NCBI GenBank assembly: GCA_026982695.1
Contig: JALSGS010000044.1
Coordinates: 1 to 46,755 of the forward strand
DNA length: 46,755 nucleotides
Reading direction: 5' to 3'
DNA from: Saprospiraceae bacterium
GTDB lineage: Bacteria > Bacteroidota > Bacteroidia > Chitinophagales > Saprospiraceae
Part shown: positions 22,201-30,501 of the stretch, in pieces
Layout: every line of letters begins with the position of its first letter
Numbering within the stretch: position 1 is the stretch's first letter
Notes under the pieces: generated by a model
Told to the model about the DNA's origin: nothing
Seen by the model: the letters and a program-made list of their open reading frames with translations, nothing else
Databases searched by the model: none
Position numbers and translations under genes: made by a program

Positions 22201-24097
22201 CGGAACGCCCTGTAGGACGCACAGTAAGCACAGGGGTTAAAGGCTTTCCGCCAAGCCCTCCAATAGCCAACAAGTTACCTGTAAGGTCGTTGCTTGTGTA
22301 GGTCGCCCCTTGCTTATTCTTCATCTGCTGAAATACATACGCAACATTTCCACGCGCCAAGCCCTCATCAAACGACTTAACGCCTTGCGACATCAAGCGC
22401 CCAAACAGATCAACAACAGCGCTAGGGTAGCCTATGTCTGACGTTGGTAGGTTAAGCGCCTGCACAATACCGTTCAGCTCTTCATACTCAGGGCTTAGCG
22501 GGTCTGCTGATTTGCCAACACGGACAGACTTGAACACGTCATATTTCAGCGCAAGACTTTGAAGCTGCATTCTGTTAACATACGCTTCCGCCAACCCAAG
22601 CTCATCAGCGCGTGCCACAGCTATGTCCAACACAGAATGATGCTGCTCAAGCGCACCTCGGTCAATGGTATCATCGCGTTTCTTTGTTTGCGCAGCCAAG
22701 CGAGACACATACACATCTGCCGCAGCGTAATCACCTCCATTCAAATCAAACGTATAGCCTGACTCCAGCTTTTGCGGTGCTTTAACAGTCCCACCGGAAG
22801 AAACACTAACCTTATACACCTTATCATCTACGTTGTAATGCCCTTTGGTTGCCAACTTATCCTTGCTGAACAAAACACCTTTAACTGAAAACGCGCCTTT
22901 AGCGTCTTTCTCAAGCGCAGACAAAGGCTTGTACGCATCAGCAGCCTGCAATGTATTATCAGGCAGGATAACAAGGTCTTCCACTGTAACATCCTTGCGC
23001 GGCTCATACACGCTAACAGTCTTCGCATCCACAAATATATTTGGGAAAGCCTTGTTCACTTCCCGCGCACGCGCTTGCCCTTCAGGTGTAGACAAACCCA
23101 GCGCTGCAAGCGAATCACTTTCTTTCTTCCTCATCCCTGCAAGTTCACGCTCCAGCACCTTACGCTCTGCATCTGCAACCTCATCACCACCTGTCGCTGC
23201 TTTAGCAACCCGCTCGGCAGTCTCATCAACAGCAGCAGAAGCAACGCTGTACGTCACACCAGGCTCATTCAGAATATCAACCGCCTTGTCGTAAAGCTGC
23301 CGTCCTGTAACAGGCGCATCCTTTGCAGCGTTCTGCGCTTTCTTAGCAAGCAAAGCTGTTTCAGCTTGCGCTGCATTAACGATTGCATACTTGTTCGCTT
23401 TGTAAGCCACGCCGCTGAACACACCGGCAATGCCCGCATTAAGCATGGCCATGTTCGTTGTGTACTCCCCATCAGGGTAAAACAAATCAGACTCGTTAAG
23501 CGTGGCAAACATTAAAGCCTCCACAGCTACAGTCTCTTTACCCACATCAATCGCGCCCTCAAGCGAGCCTTTTGAAAGCAAGTCAGCAAGCGGTCTATTC
23601 CCTTCAATCGTCCGCACGCCTTGGGCGTAACCTGTCTTTGCGTGTGCTTGCGCTTGTGATGCTCGCTTGCGTATCGTATTCCCAGAGGTGAACAGGTACG
23701 GGCTTACCTTCTCGCCTACGGTTGTTTTATTCACCAGCTTAGCAAGGAAGCCTGTTCGCTGTGAAAGCTTGACACCAACACCAGCGACACCGACACCAGG
23801 CACAAACAAGGAAGCAACCTCACCTGTCATGCGGTACGCTTCTTCGTTGGTTTTATAGTACTCGCCCATGTCTTCGTTTATATCCCCAAGCAGCGTGCCC
23901 ATGTTGTACCCTGTCTCATCGAACAGGCCAACAGACTGCATCACCGTGTCCACCCCACCAGCAACAGCGAATGGGACAAACAAGGCCGCATCAACAGCGG
24001 TCTGCACGGCTGTCTTCTGAAACGTAGGGTCTTCAAACGTGTTCACGTTAAGTCTCGTGTAATCCACCTCACGGTCTTTTGCATAGCTCATAGCCAT
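19235..24097 (-). CDS. Large internal virion (DNA ejection) protein, 1620 aa
   Basis: Largest gene of the window and last of the late operon. Its length, position after the tail proteins and presence of dispersed hydrophobic stretches (about residues 37-50, 89-108, 1115-1147 and 1302-1335, e.g. GLPLGLFTTWITNYLQRLYG) fit the inner-core proteins that podoviruses eject into the cell envelope. I see no transglycosylase motif and no RNA polymerase motif, so it is not a T7 gp16-type enzyme nor an N4-type virion polymerase on visible evidence. Large Ala/Glu/Lys-rich helical parts lie between the hydrophobic ones. ATG 24097 has AGGGGAGC upstream and follows the previous stop by one base. Confidence 0.7.
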   Translation of the reverse strand: MAMSYAKDREVDYTRLNVNTFEDPTFQKTAVQTAVDAALFVPFAVAGGVDTVMQSVGLFDETGYNMGTLLGDINEDMGEYYKTNEEAYRMTGEVASLFVPGVGVAGVGVKLSQRTGFLAKLVNKTTVGEKVSPYLFTSGNTIRKRASQAQAHAKTGYAQGVRTIEGNRPLADLLSKGSLEGAIDVGKETVAVEALMFATLNESDLFYPDGEYTTNMAMLNAGIAGVFSGVAYKANKYAIVNAAQAETALLAKKAQNAAKDAPVTGRQLYDKAVDILNEPGVTYSVASAAVDETAERVAKAATGGDEVADAERKVLERELAGMRKKESDSLAALGLSTPEGQARAREVNKAFPNIFVDAKTVSVYEPRKDVTVEDLVILPDNTLQAADAYKPLSALEKDAKGAFSVKGVLFSKDKLATKGHYNVDDKVYKVSVSSGGTVKAPQKLESGYTFDLNGGDYAAADVYVSRLAAQTKKRDDTIDRGALEQHHSVLDIAVARADELGLAEAYVNRMQLQSLALKYDVFKSVRVGKSADPLSPEYEELNGIVQALNLPTSDIGYPSAVVDLFGRLMSQGVKSFDEGLARGNVAYVFQQMKNKQGATYTSNDLTGNLLAIGGLGGKPLTPVLTVRPTGRSVPRSLEDLENVVTARNLQRNKTMYARSRLYKAVTQTMRGMPERVTAMKNVDGILGDGLVGGGVVTTKQFRGRATSAVQHAQAVTAMTYAAGNKAIDEMVAPLRGMVEKLGDPKYSHIPVEYGLYKNEYKYGWHVDDAGNIPKNAVNRRLFNALPPAVQEVVNEAWEADKLRLFYMAKAGEGVYKPVTVSADTQLVIDLMASTSAKVRSEFNAFNEANGRKLIQEKPLHLPPAKVRDKFVGYMADMHGDALVQFSGRTAKEFELQKAEAQKANPNLTFYTQGEYETARQMAGKEWGVLQNFTTPAQGGGAGGKRIGGKADVSVQAVADDYVAVLNGLRSALKSAHAEAFRPELNKLKALEASQEFGTGTAKLKGGRTEKEENAYDLWRDTLMEKHTDPFAAGKAATDFYDEYAGKMKDAIGKWTDAGQTGKISNDVKEQFKAVEVSLGMYGNPHATLHEFAENTLNVKLPPEFAKHATFLNRATYAMTIGVLDAGMAVLNYTSWLAVQPATIAALRMSTNEKSLGEAGIASWEARTGLVSHNLGADSVGNRLALINPMKFTTQVFSSITKPDTRKFLEEVGDVGLLDASLVESLNTVTAPIKGYRQQLIEGGLDKLSFMTQKSERHTKVLAAATNYTLGREVAGLSHADAKAFAIRQMDQVVGNYQPFNKPKLFQGAAGLPLGLFTTWITNYLQRLYGDIEGLRGSAAFWQMGLQGGLLGGESLPGWDALSNTLMASYDGEETLTARIDGAFGGAGDWILYGALGNIPKLMGADTGVAIHSRGSIGLPGVYTGGGNVVDSIPSVSVLATVGEGMLESAKSLVVNKGLNVTDQLEVLSNFGVFGSVKNTAEYALGYSVNRARELINDDTRDTMSFMARVLELKSIKETKTADALYGLKIASATRRGRMEGLNRAMRSAIRGGGLTEDKLVDMVNQAITNGTPVSTIKDWITRSAVYALNTKEHRAIESYLNGHGENLAARRVLEMYPEDD

Positions 24098-24098
24098 T

Positions 24099-26339
24099 TT
24101 ATTGCTCCCCTGCTCTCTCTTGTGTTGTTATACCGAACAAACGCTCAAGCTGCTCTGCTGTTGTACGCATCGCGTTTTGGTAGTCCTCTGCTGGCAACCC
24201 ATCAAGCCTGTCGTAATCTTTAGCGTAAGCCCAGTTGCGCCCTGTACGCTCCCTACCAGGCACTAACTCGGCATCACTGAACTCGTCCATAACCCGCGTG
24301 ACAACATCGCGCACGTTAAACTGCTCACGCACAGCGCCGCCAAGAAGCACGTCCAGCTTATTATCTGCTATCACGGACTCAATGAATCGCGCACTGAACA
24401 TCCCTTGAGTCTGTGCTTGGTTAGCAGCCATAAACTCGGCCTGCATTTCATTGTTAAACAAGGCATCAAGCAGGGTTGGGAACGCGCTCTCTCTGCTGTT
24501 CTTAACGTCGGAAACAAACATACCACGCAACAGGTCTGCACCTGTGTTAAATTTACCCTCACCGTTTGGTGCCCACATCTCAGGGTAGCGCTCTTTTATC
24601 TTTGTCTTGTCCGCAGACCAGTCAACGAACCTGCTTAATAAATCCTCTTGCACATAGTCAAGCGGGCTGTTGTTTTCAAAGCCCTGTGAAACCGATGGCT
24701 TGGCTGTCACAGCTTGCATCAAAGACTCGTTGTACTTGCGGTAAACCTCAGCGGAAACGTCAACAAGCCCTCCAGCAAGCAACGCTTTAATATCCAAGCC
24801 TCCATCAGCGCCCAGCCCTTGCTGCTTTAGCAGTATCTCTAAATTGCTTTGCAGCACGTTAGCTGCCTTCGCATATGCAGGGCGCACAGCAATTATAGCG
24901 GGGTCGCTTGAAGCCGCTGGCAGTTGCTGCGGATTTTTAACCGCCTCCCTGCGCGGCACAACACCCGTGCGCAGAAAACTTGATTGCATAGGCTTCTCAA
25001 CCTTTGGCGCATTGGCAACCTCGCGCTCGATGGTCTCATTTATAACATTCGTAGCCTTTTCATTCAAGCTTGCAATAGCGTTCACAAAGGGAACAGACGG
25101 CCTACCCCCTGCCTCTTCCACACGACGAAGCTCAAACATAAGTTGCTCGCCTTGGCTGAGCAAGCCGCTAACAGATGGATCATCAGGGAGGTTCATAGCC
25201 AACTGCCCCAAGGTGTCTACGTTAGGCTGAAACTCGGATACAGTCGCGGTTGCTTCAAACGTTTGCGCTACTTCCTTAGCGCGTTCCTCGCGCTTGCTTT
25301 CAAGTGCTTGTAAAAGCTCAGAGGCTTTGTATGTGTAAGCGCGTGTGCCTGGAAGCTGCAAGCTGGCCATCTGTGTGCTGCTGCCCTTGGCTTCCTTGTA
25401 CTTTGCTTCAAGCTCAGGTAGAGACATGCCTTCTGTAAAGGTGGTTAGCGTGTAGTCCCGAAGCTGGATCATAGCTGCTACTGTCATGGGCTTGGACTTT
25501 ACTCCAGCGTCCACGCTGCCTTCTTCGCGTAGATTCTTCACCTCAATCTCTAACTTTTCCATGCCAAGCTCAGCCGCATCAAGCGCATAACGCCGCTTTA
25601 ACTCTTCCCGTAGAACAGTAGGAGGTAGTTCTGTATTCGCTGGGTCTTTCAAGCTCGCTTCAATACCTTCCTTGCTCATTGAAGACACCTGTTCCTGTAT
25701 GTAATCCTGTTCAGCCTGCTTGCGTTCTGCTTCTGCGGCAACCAAAGCCTCTTTTTCTTTCACATCTGCTGAATCAACTTGGCGCTGCAACCCGCCAACA
25801 ACGCCTGCTGCCTGCACCAAGCCTGTCTGTGCTTCTGCCTCTGCATTCCCCTTGTAATCGAGCTCATCCCGCCCCAGCTTAGCTCTGTTCAACTGCCTGT
25901 CATACCGCGACAACACAAGGTCACGCGCACGCAATGAGTTACGCATGGCGTTAAGCTCCCCAGTTTGCTTGTCCTCCAGCTCATCCACGCTAGGGATGTC
26001 ATCGTTAAAGAAAGACTTCAACCCGTAAAACATGTCATCCTCTGCGTCTTCGATCTTGCGCTCCGTGGTCTGTGCGCTTCGGATAAGCTGACTAACCCCT
26101 TGCTCAAGCCCGTTTAACTGCTGGTCTCTTAGCTTTGTCTGCTCCACAACTGTCCCGCCTAGGACATCACGCGCATACGCCTGCTTGCTTTCAAGCGTGT
26201 TTGCTTGTGCTGTAAGCATACTCCCTTGGCTTTGTGTTATCCGAGCAACAAGCTCGTTAAGCTTTGATTGAGGCGAAGCAGCGCCTGCCTGTTTGTGCTT
26301 AGGCTTCGCTGGGTTTAAAGCTTTGTTTGGTGTAGCCAT
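24099..26339 (-). CDS. Probable internal virion protein, coiled-coil rich, 746 aa
   Basis: Alpha-helical, Gln/Glu/Ala/Lys-rich protein without signal peptide or membrane span. Long coiled-coil stretches occupy roughly residues 40-120 and 170-260. Directly upstream of the 1620-residue ejection protein, with one base between, as expected for partner core proteins of a podovirus. Start ATG 26339 (MATPNKALNPAK, AAAGGAC upstream) was preferred over start codons further upstream without a ribosome site. No enzymatic motif seen. Confidence 0.65.
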   Translation of the reverse strand: MATPNKALNPAKPKHKQAGAASPQSKLNELVARITQSQGSMLTAQANTLESKQAYARDVLGGTVVEQTKLRDQQLNGLEQGVSQLIRSAQTTERKIEDAEDDMFYGLKSFFNDDIPSVDELEDKQTGELNAMRNSLRARDLVLSRYDRQLNRAKLGRDELDYKGNAEAEAQTGLVQAAGVVGGLQRQVDSADVKEKEALVAAEAERKQAEQDYIQEQVSSMSKEGIEASLKDPANTELPPTVLREELKRRYALDAAELGMEKLEIEVKNLREEGSVDAGVKSKPMTVAAMIQLRDYTLTTFTEGMSLPELEAKYKEAKGSSTQMASLQLPGTRAYTYKASELLQALESKREERAKEVAQTFEATATVSEFQPNVDTLGQLAMNLPDDPSVSGLLSQGEQLMFELRRVEEAGGRPSVPFVNAIASLNEKATNVINETIEREVANAPKVEKPMQSSFLRTGVVPRREAVKNPQQLPAASSDPAIIAVRPAYAKAANVLQSNLEILLKQQGLGADGGLDIKALLAGGLVDVSAEVYRKYNESLMQAVTAKPSVSQGFENNSPLDYVQEDLLSRFVDWSADKTKIKERYPEMWAPNGEGKFNTGADLLRGMFVSDVKNSRESAFPTLLDALFNNEMQAEFMAANQAQTQGMFSARFIESVIADNKLDVLLGGAVREQFNVRDVVTRVMDEFSDAELVPGRERTGRNWAYAKDYDRLDGLPAEDYQNAMRTTAEQLERLFGITTQERAGEQ

Positions 26340-26411
26340 TGCTTTGTCCTTTCTTGCTTGTTTGTTTGTGCTAACTGCTAACAGGTAACAGCGCATTTAC
26401 TGCAATGCACG

Positions 26412-27101
26412 CTATGAGGAGCCACCGGAGCCACCTGCCACGCTCATACCTACCGCAGTCCCCCTTGTATCCGTGCGTGAATTAACTAACACACGAGATA
26501 TCTCCTCCACAGTCATGGTCTCACGCATGGAAGCAAGAAGCGTTTGCAGCTCAGTCTCAACCTCCTGCTCTGTCTCTGCTGTCTGCCTTGATTCTGTGGT
26601 CTCAGCCCCAATCAAACGCCCGAGAAGCTGATCCAACTCCTGCGCTTCCTGCGATTGCTGCTGTATGTTTAACTGCCCTTCTGTTGCAGCCAACTGAGCT
26701 TGGCCTCGACTCTCTGCATCAGCCGCAGCTTGCTGAACAGCTGTGTTATACGCACTGCCAGCCTGCCCAACCAGGCCTTGAAAAGTCTGCCCTTGCTGTA
26801 TTTCATTTTCAATAGCGGCATTGGCCATGATAGCTTCAATGTCCCCACCTTCACCTATTGGGGGCATATTTGACACGTTTGCCTGAATACGGTCGCGCAG
26901 CATCTGCGCTGTCTCAGGGTCAAGGGAACTCATCACGGCTTCAAGCGATCCTTGCTGCTCCCGCTGCCTTTGCGCTATGCGTTCGCGCTCTTCCCTTTGC
27001 TGTCTTTCAGACTGTGTTTCCGACTGCCTGTTAGTGCGTGTGTCGCTTGCCACTTCTGTCCGTGACCTTTCGCGTGTTGCACCTGCGCCAAAGCTAAACA
27101 T
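26412..27101 (-). CDS. Probable internal virion protein, Gln/Glu/Arg-rich, 229 aa
   Basis: After MFSFGAG the N-terminus is extremely polar (RNQSETQ... REERERIAQRQREQQ), followed by Ala/Gln-rich helices and a Ser/Gly-rich tail (VAGGSGGSS). Composition and position as the first of three adjacent genes ending with the 1620-residue protein resemble small core proteins of short-tailed phages. AAAAGGGG precedes ATG 27101. Confidence 0.6.
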   Translation of the reverse strand: MFSFGAGATRERSRTEVASDTRTNRQSETQSERQQREERERIAQRQREQQGSLEAVMSSLDPETAQMLRDRIQANVSNMPPIGEGGDIEAIMANAAIENEIQQGQTFQGLVGQAGSAYNTAVQQAAADAESRGQAQLAATEGQLNIQQQSQEAQELDQLLGRLIGAETTESRQTAETEQEVETELQTLLASMRETMTVEEISRVLVNSRTDTRGTAVGMSVAGGSGGSS

Positions 27102-27158
27102 GTTTGTACCCCTTTTCTTGTTTGTTCATTCGTTGCTTGCTTACCTGTTTGCTGCTTG

Positions 27159-27386
27159 CTAATCATACCTCTTATACGCAGGCAATGCAGGTAAATTCGC
27201 GCGTGTCTTTGCTACCAACTCGCGTAACCGCTTGGCCTTAGCCTCCTCTTCAATCGCCTCGCGCTTCATCTTCTTCTCCATCATCGTGAGGTAGCTGTTC
27301 GCCTCATCTGTTGCTGGACTTCCAGTGGTAAGCGTGCGCAACTCAGCGAACAAGGTTTCAAGGCTTTTACGTTTGCTGCTTTTCAT
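27159..27386 (-). CDS. Small charged protein, 75 aa
   Basis: Not recognised. MKSSKRKSLETLFAELRTL start, a Met/Lys/Glu-rich helix (MMEKKMKREAIEEEAKAKRLRELVAKTRANL) and a short C-terminus. ATG 27386 preceded by GGGGAG at the long end of usual spacing; a TTG at 27413 in frame would add nine residues. Late operon position suggests a virion or assembly protein. Confidence 0.7.
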   Translation of the reverse strand: MKSSKRKSLETLFAELRTLTTGSPATDEANSYLTMMEKKMKREAIEEEAKAKRLRELVAKTRANLPALPAYKRYD

Positions 27387-27405
27387 AGCCTGCACTCCCC
27401 TTCGA

Positions 27406-28734
27406 TTAATCAATCGCTGTTATGCGTATCTGGTTGACTTGGATGTGCTTATCCACTCCAGCTACGGTAGATACACCATCAAAGGCATGTATGCTGAACT
27501 CAGTCAGCTGTGAAACATCAATGCCGCGCAAAGGAACACCGGATTGAAATCGCGTGCGCGGGTGCTCATTAAACCTGTTCGACGCGAACGCAAGGTCAAG
27601 CGCGTTGAGCACATTATCCCCTTGCTGCGGGTATGTACCACCAACGACAACAAACATGTTTTCTGCAACAAGCGTCCCACCTACAACGATAGGCACAATA
27701 AGAAAATCAACAAGAACATCAATCGTATTAACAGCGCTCACGTCAACAACAGTATCGCTTATCCAAGCAAACCCTGGACGCGACCCGTTGCTTGTTTCGA
27801 CCTTATTAACCTGTATAACGCCAATAGGTGTGGGCGCGTTGAAAACGCCTCCTACCGCATTGCCAGGCACAACAATAGACGCAACAGGGGGTGACAGTCC
27901 AGGCGTACTTCTGTGCGCAAGCCAAGCATTACTTGATAAGTCAAGCGTTCCAAGCATAAGTTTACCTGCGTGGAACGAAAGCACCTGCTCTGAGTACACG
28001 ACAGGCATCACCTGATCTTGCTGGCCGACAGCATACGATCTGACCAAAATCTGTCCTGCTGTATCACCTCCACCTGTAAGCTGCTGCGAAAACACGAACT
28101 CAATCGCGCCTCCTGTCGTCTTATACACAAGCGAACCATTAAGCGCATACGCCGCGTTAACAAAGACATGAAACCCTTCACTCGATCCGCGTGTAACAGC
28201 CCCACTGAAAGCGAACCCAGCTGCATCTGCAACCCCGTGAGGAGCTGTAAACTCCCCAGGCACGCTGAGCTGGGCAAGCGTTGCAAGCATAGCCTCGGTT
28301 AAACCGGCATAGTCAGCCTCAAGCGCGTGCAGCACCTTGCCATCAACATCAACACCAGCATAGCCTTCCGGCTGATCCTTCTCGCTTAGCAACTGCCGCT
28401 CACCTAACGCAACATCCTGCTCGGCATCAGCCGCCTCATTTGCAGTCAACCGCGCATCAAGGGCGACAATAGCATCCCCCTGACCAGCGCTTGCCCCTGT
28501 GAGCGTGTCAAGCAAACCCACATGTACAGGTGTCATAGCGCCACGCTGCTGTGCATCCGCCGTTGGCACATTAGCCAAGTCTTCACGCGCTAATGCAGTG
28601 CCACCGGGCGTTACCCCATCATGCACACGAACCGTTTCCTTGGTAGTGTCCACGCTTATCGAGCGCTCTTCACCGACATAAGCCTCACTGTCCGCTTGGT
28701 TATGCCCTATCTGCTTGTATACTTTATTAGCCAT
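27406..28734 (-). CDS. Tail fiber/spike-type protein, 442 aa
   Basis: Residues 15-45 (ERSISVDTTKETVRVHDGVTPGGTAL) are the short strand motif common at the N-terminus of phage tail fiber and receptor-binding proteins, where it repeats the pattern x-D-x-x-x-x-x-x-R-V-H-D-G-x-x-x-G-G. A coiled helical part follows (QGDAIVALDARLTANEAADAEQDVALGERQ, split here only by description), then about 290 beta-rich residues. Likely trimeric and surface exposed. GTGGAGC precedes ATG 28734; the gene follows the 581-aa tail gene. Confidence 0.65.
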   Translation of the reverse strand: MANKVYKQIGHNQADSEAYVGEERSISVDTTKETVRVHDGVTPGGTALAREDLANVPTADAQQRGAMTPVHVGLLDTLTGASAGQGDAIVALDARLTANEAADAEQDVALGERQLLSEKDQPEGYAGVDVDGKVLHALEADYAGLTEAMLATLAQLSVPGEFTAPHGVADAAGFAFSGAVTRGSSEGFHVFVNAAYALNGSLVYKTTGGAIEFVFSQQLTGGGDTAGQILVRSYAVGQQDQVMPVVYSEQVLSFHAGKLMLGTLDLSSNAWLAHRSTPGLSPPVASIVVPGNAVGGVFNAPTPIGVIQVNKVETSNGSRPGFAWISDTVVDVSAVNTIDVLVDFLIVPIVVGGTLVAENMFVVVGGTYPQQGDNVLNALDLAFASNRFNEHPRTRFQSGVPLRGIDVSQLTEFSIHAFDGVSTVAGVDKHIQVNQIRITAID

Positions 28735-28755
28735 TTGAAGCTCCACTGCTGTACA

Positions 28756-30501
28756 CTAATACGTCCTACCGCCAAAAAAGGCAGACAAGGACAACATGTT
28801 TATTTTCAACTTCGCCCCTGCCGCGAGGCATTTAAATGTAAGGGAGACATAAACGCCTCCACAGCGCGTGCTGTATATCGCAGCTGTATGCCTACGCTCC
28901 ATAAGCTCAGGGTTTGCCTCATACGAACGAGCATCCAAGGCTGTAAGCGTAGCTGTTCCTTCTGCGGCCACAACAGGCAAAGGTTTTTCCTCCTCAACCT
29001 CCGGGTACAGATCAACAACAGAGCCAAACTGCTGCGCCATCAAGTCCACCACCTCTGACGCACCCAACGCGCTGCCGCCTTCACCCCGCCAAGCAAACGC
29101 ATTGGCAACGCCGCCTGTCAAACCAAGCCGCGTGTACGAAACAGCATCACCGACAACACCTGAAATAGCTAAATCCTCCACCTCGTCAAAGACGGATGTA
29201 AACATAGCTTCCGCATGGGCAACAATAGAGCGCAACACCGTGGTTGCATCGTGCGCAACAGGCTCCGAGGTAAGAGATGCAAGACGCAACCCGCCAACAG
29301 TAACCCAGCTAACCAAAGACTTTTTATCCGCTGGCACACTGGACGCGCCAAGAACAACACCGCTTTCAGGAAGCGTATTTCGCTCCCACACAGAGCTGCT
29401 TGGAAGCGTGTAGTCGAAATCCCCACCTGTCATTTGATGCAGGTTCCCATCAGCAAACCAAAGCGTGTTCTTCCCAACTTGGCTGAAAGCCTTATGCTTC
29501 TTATCAAAGTGACCCCACTGGTCAACCGCAACAGACAGCACAAACGCTTTTGTGTAGTGCAGATCGCCGGTGTACCCATACGACATGTAAAGAAGCTGCG
29601 TCTCATGGCTCCAAAACAAACGAACAGCACCGGCGTCATGTGTGTTGGGCAGCACATACCTACGAAAGTACAAAGACATCACAGGCTGCCAAGCTTGCGT
29701 CCCGCCGTCCTTAAACGTATAAAACCCGTTCGCTGATAGCACAACCAAACCTAAGCTTTCTTCATTAACAAGGGCAAATGAGTTAAGCGGGTACGTCTGC
29801 GTTGTCAGCGCCATGTGGTTAAAGATAACACCGCCTTGCTGATACCTTGAGTAAAGCACGCCTTGCGTTGTAAACGTGTACACCCCTGTAGCTGTTGTCT
29901 CAACCCCGAGCACATCAAGCACACCAACAACCCCAAGCACCAAAAGGCTTTGCGCCCCTGCACCTGTAATAAGCGAGGGATCAAAATTAATCCCATCATC
30001 AACCGCAGACCACATGAAAGCTGTCTTGGTGATAGCAACAAGCCTATTCTGCGCTGCTGTAACACACACAAACTTAGACGACACAAATTCCCACACATCA
30101 AGCTCAGTTGAATACCGCACGCAACCAACGCTTTCATGTGCGAAATAGTGGTGCTTGCCTACATAGGCCATCGTCCATTTAAACGCACGCCAGCAAGGGG
30201 TTGGAAATGCGTACAGCATTGTATACGTGTTTGACGAAGGAATGTACTCGTACACACCTGCATCGCAAAACAAGAACCAACGCGAACCAACCTTAAACGC
30301 TTGGAAATTAAACGCAGAAGATGAAAGCAAGGTAGCGTAATCCCCGCAGGTAATCTGAGCCGAAGCAAACGCAGAACGCACACCCCTCTCAGTTATAAGG
30401 AAGTTCTCGCCGCGCAGCACATGCACAGAAGCAACTTGCTTAGCATCAACAAGCGGAGTCCAATCGCGTATAGCGTTTACTTCAATAGGAATCCCAGACA
30501 C
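28756..30501 (-). CDS. Tail protein, beta-propeller/nozzle-like, 581 aa
   Basis: Repeated aromatic beta-hairpin blocks (SRWFLFCDAGVYEYIPSSNTY, AYVGKHHYFAHESVGCVRYS, TQLLYMSYGYTGDLHY) suggest a beta-propeller, as in nozzle/hub proteins of short tails. The opening IEVNAIRDWTPLVDAKQVASV and GENFLITERGVRSAF fit the type of podovirus tail tubular B/nozzle proteins, but identity was not established. The C-terminal third contains LGLTGGVANAF, whose DNA shares a 20-base identity with the next upstream gene. GTG 30501 start behind GGAAGGTGG, overlapping the upstream stop (TAGTG). Confidence 0.6.
   Translation of the reverse strand: MSGIPIEVNAIRDWTPLVDAKQVASVHVLRGENFLITERGVRSAFASAQITCGDYATLLSSSAFNFQAFKVGSRWFLFCDAGVYEYIPSSNTYTMLYAFPTPCWRAFKWTMAYVGKHHYFAHESVGCVRYSTELDVWEFVSSKFVCVTAAQNRLVAITKTAFMWSAVDDGINFDPSLITGAGAQSLLVLGVVGVLDVLGVETTATGVYTFTTQGVLYSRYQQGGVIFNHMALTTQTYPLNSFALVNEESLGLVVLSANGFYTFKDGGTQAWQPVMSLYFRRYVLPNTHDAGAVRLFWSHETQLLYMSYGYTGDLHYTKAFVLSVAVDQWGHFDKKHKAFSQVGKNTLWFADGNLHQMTGGDFDYTLPSSSVWERNTLPESGVVLGASSVPADKKSLVSWVTVGGLRLASLTSEPVAHDATTVLRSIVAHAEAMFTSVFDEVEDLAISGVVGDAVSYTRLGLTGGVANAFAWRGEGGSALGASEVVDLMAQQFGSVVDLYPEVEEEKPLPVVAAEGTATLTALDARSYEANPELMERRHTAAIYSTRCGGVYVSLTFKCLAAGAKLKINMLSLSAFFGGRTY

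Noticed and set aside
19235-24097. Virion RNA polymerase or lytic transglycosylase in the 1620-aa protein
   Set aside because: No polymerase motif (such as a T7-like palm) and no Glu-Ser...Gly-Leu-Met-Gln transglycosylase pattern could be found.
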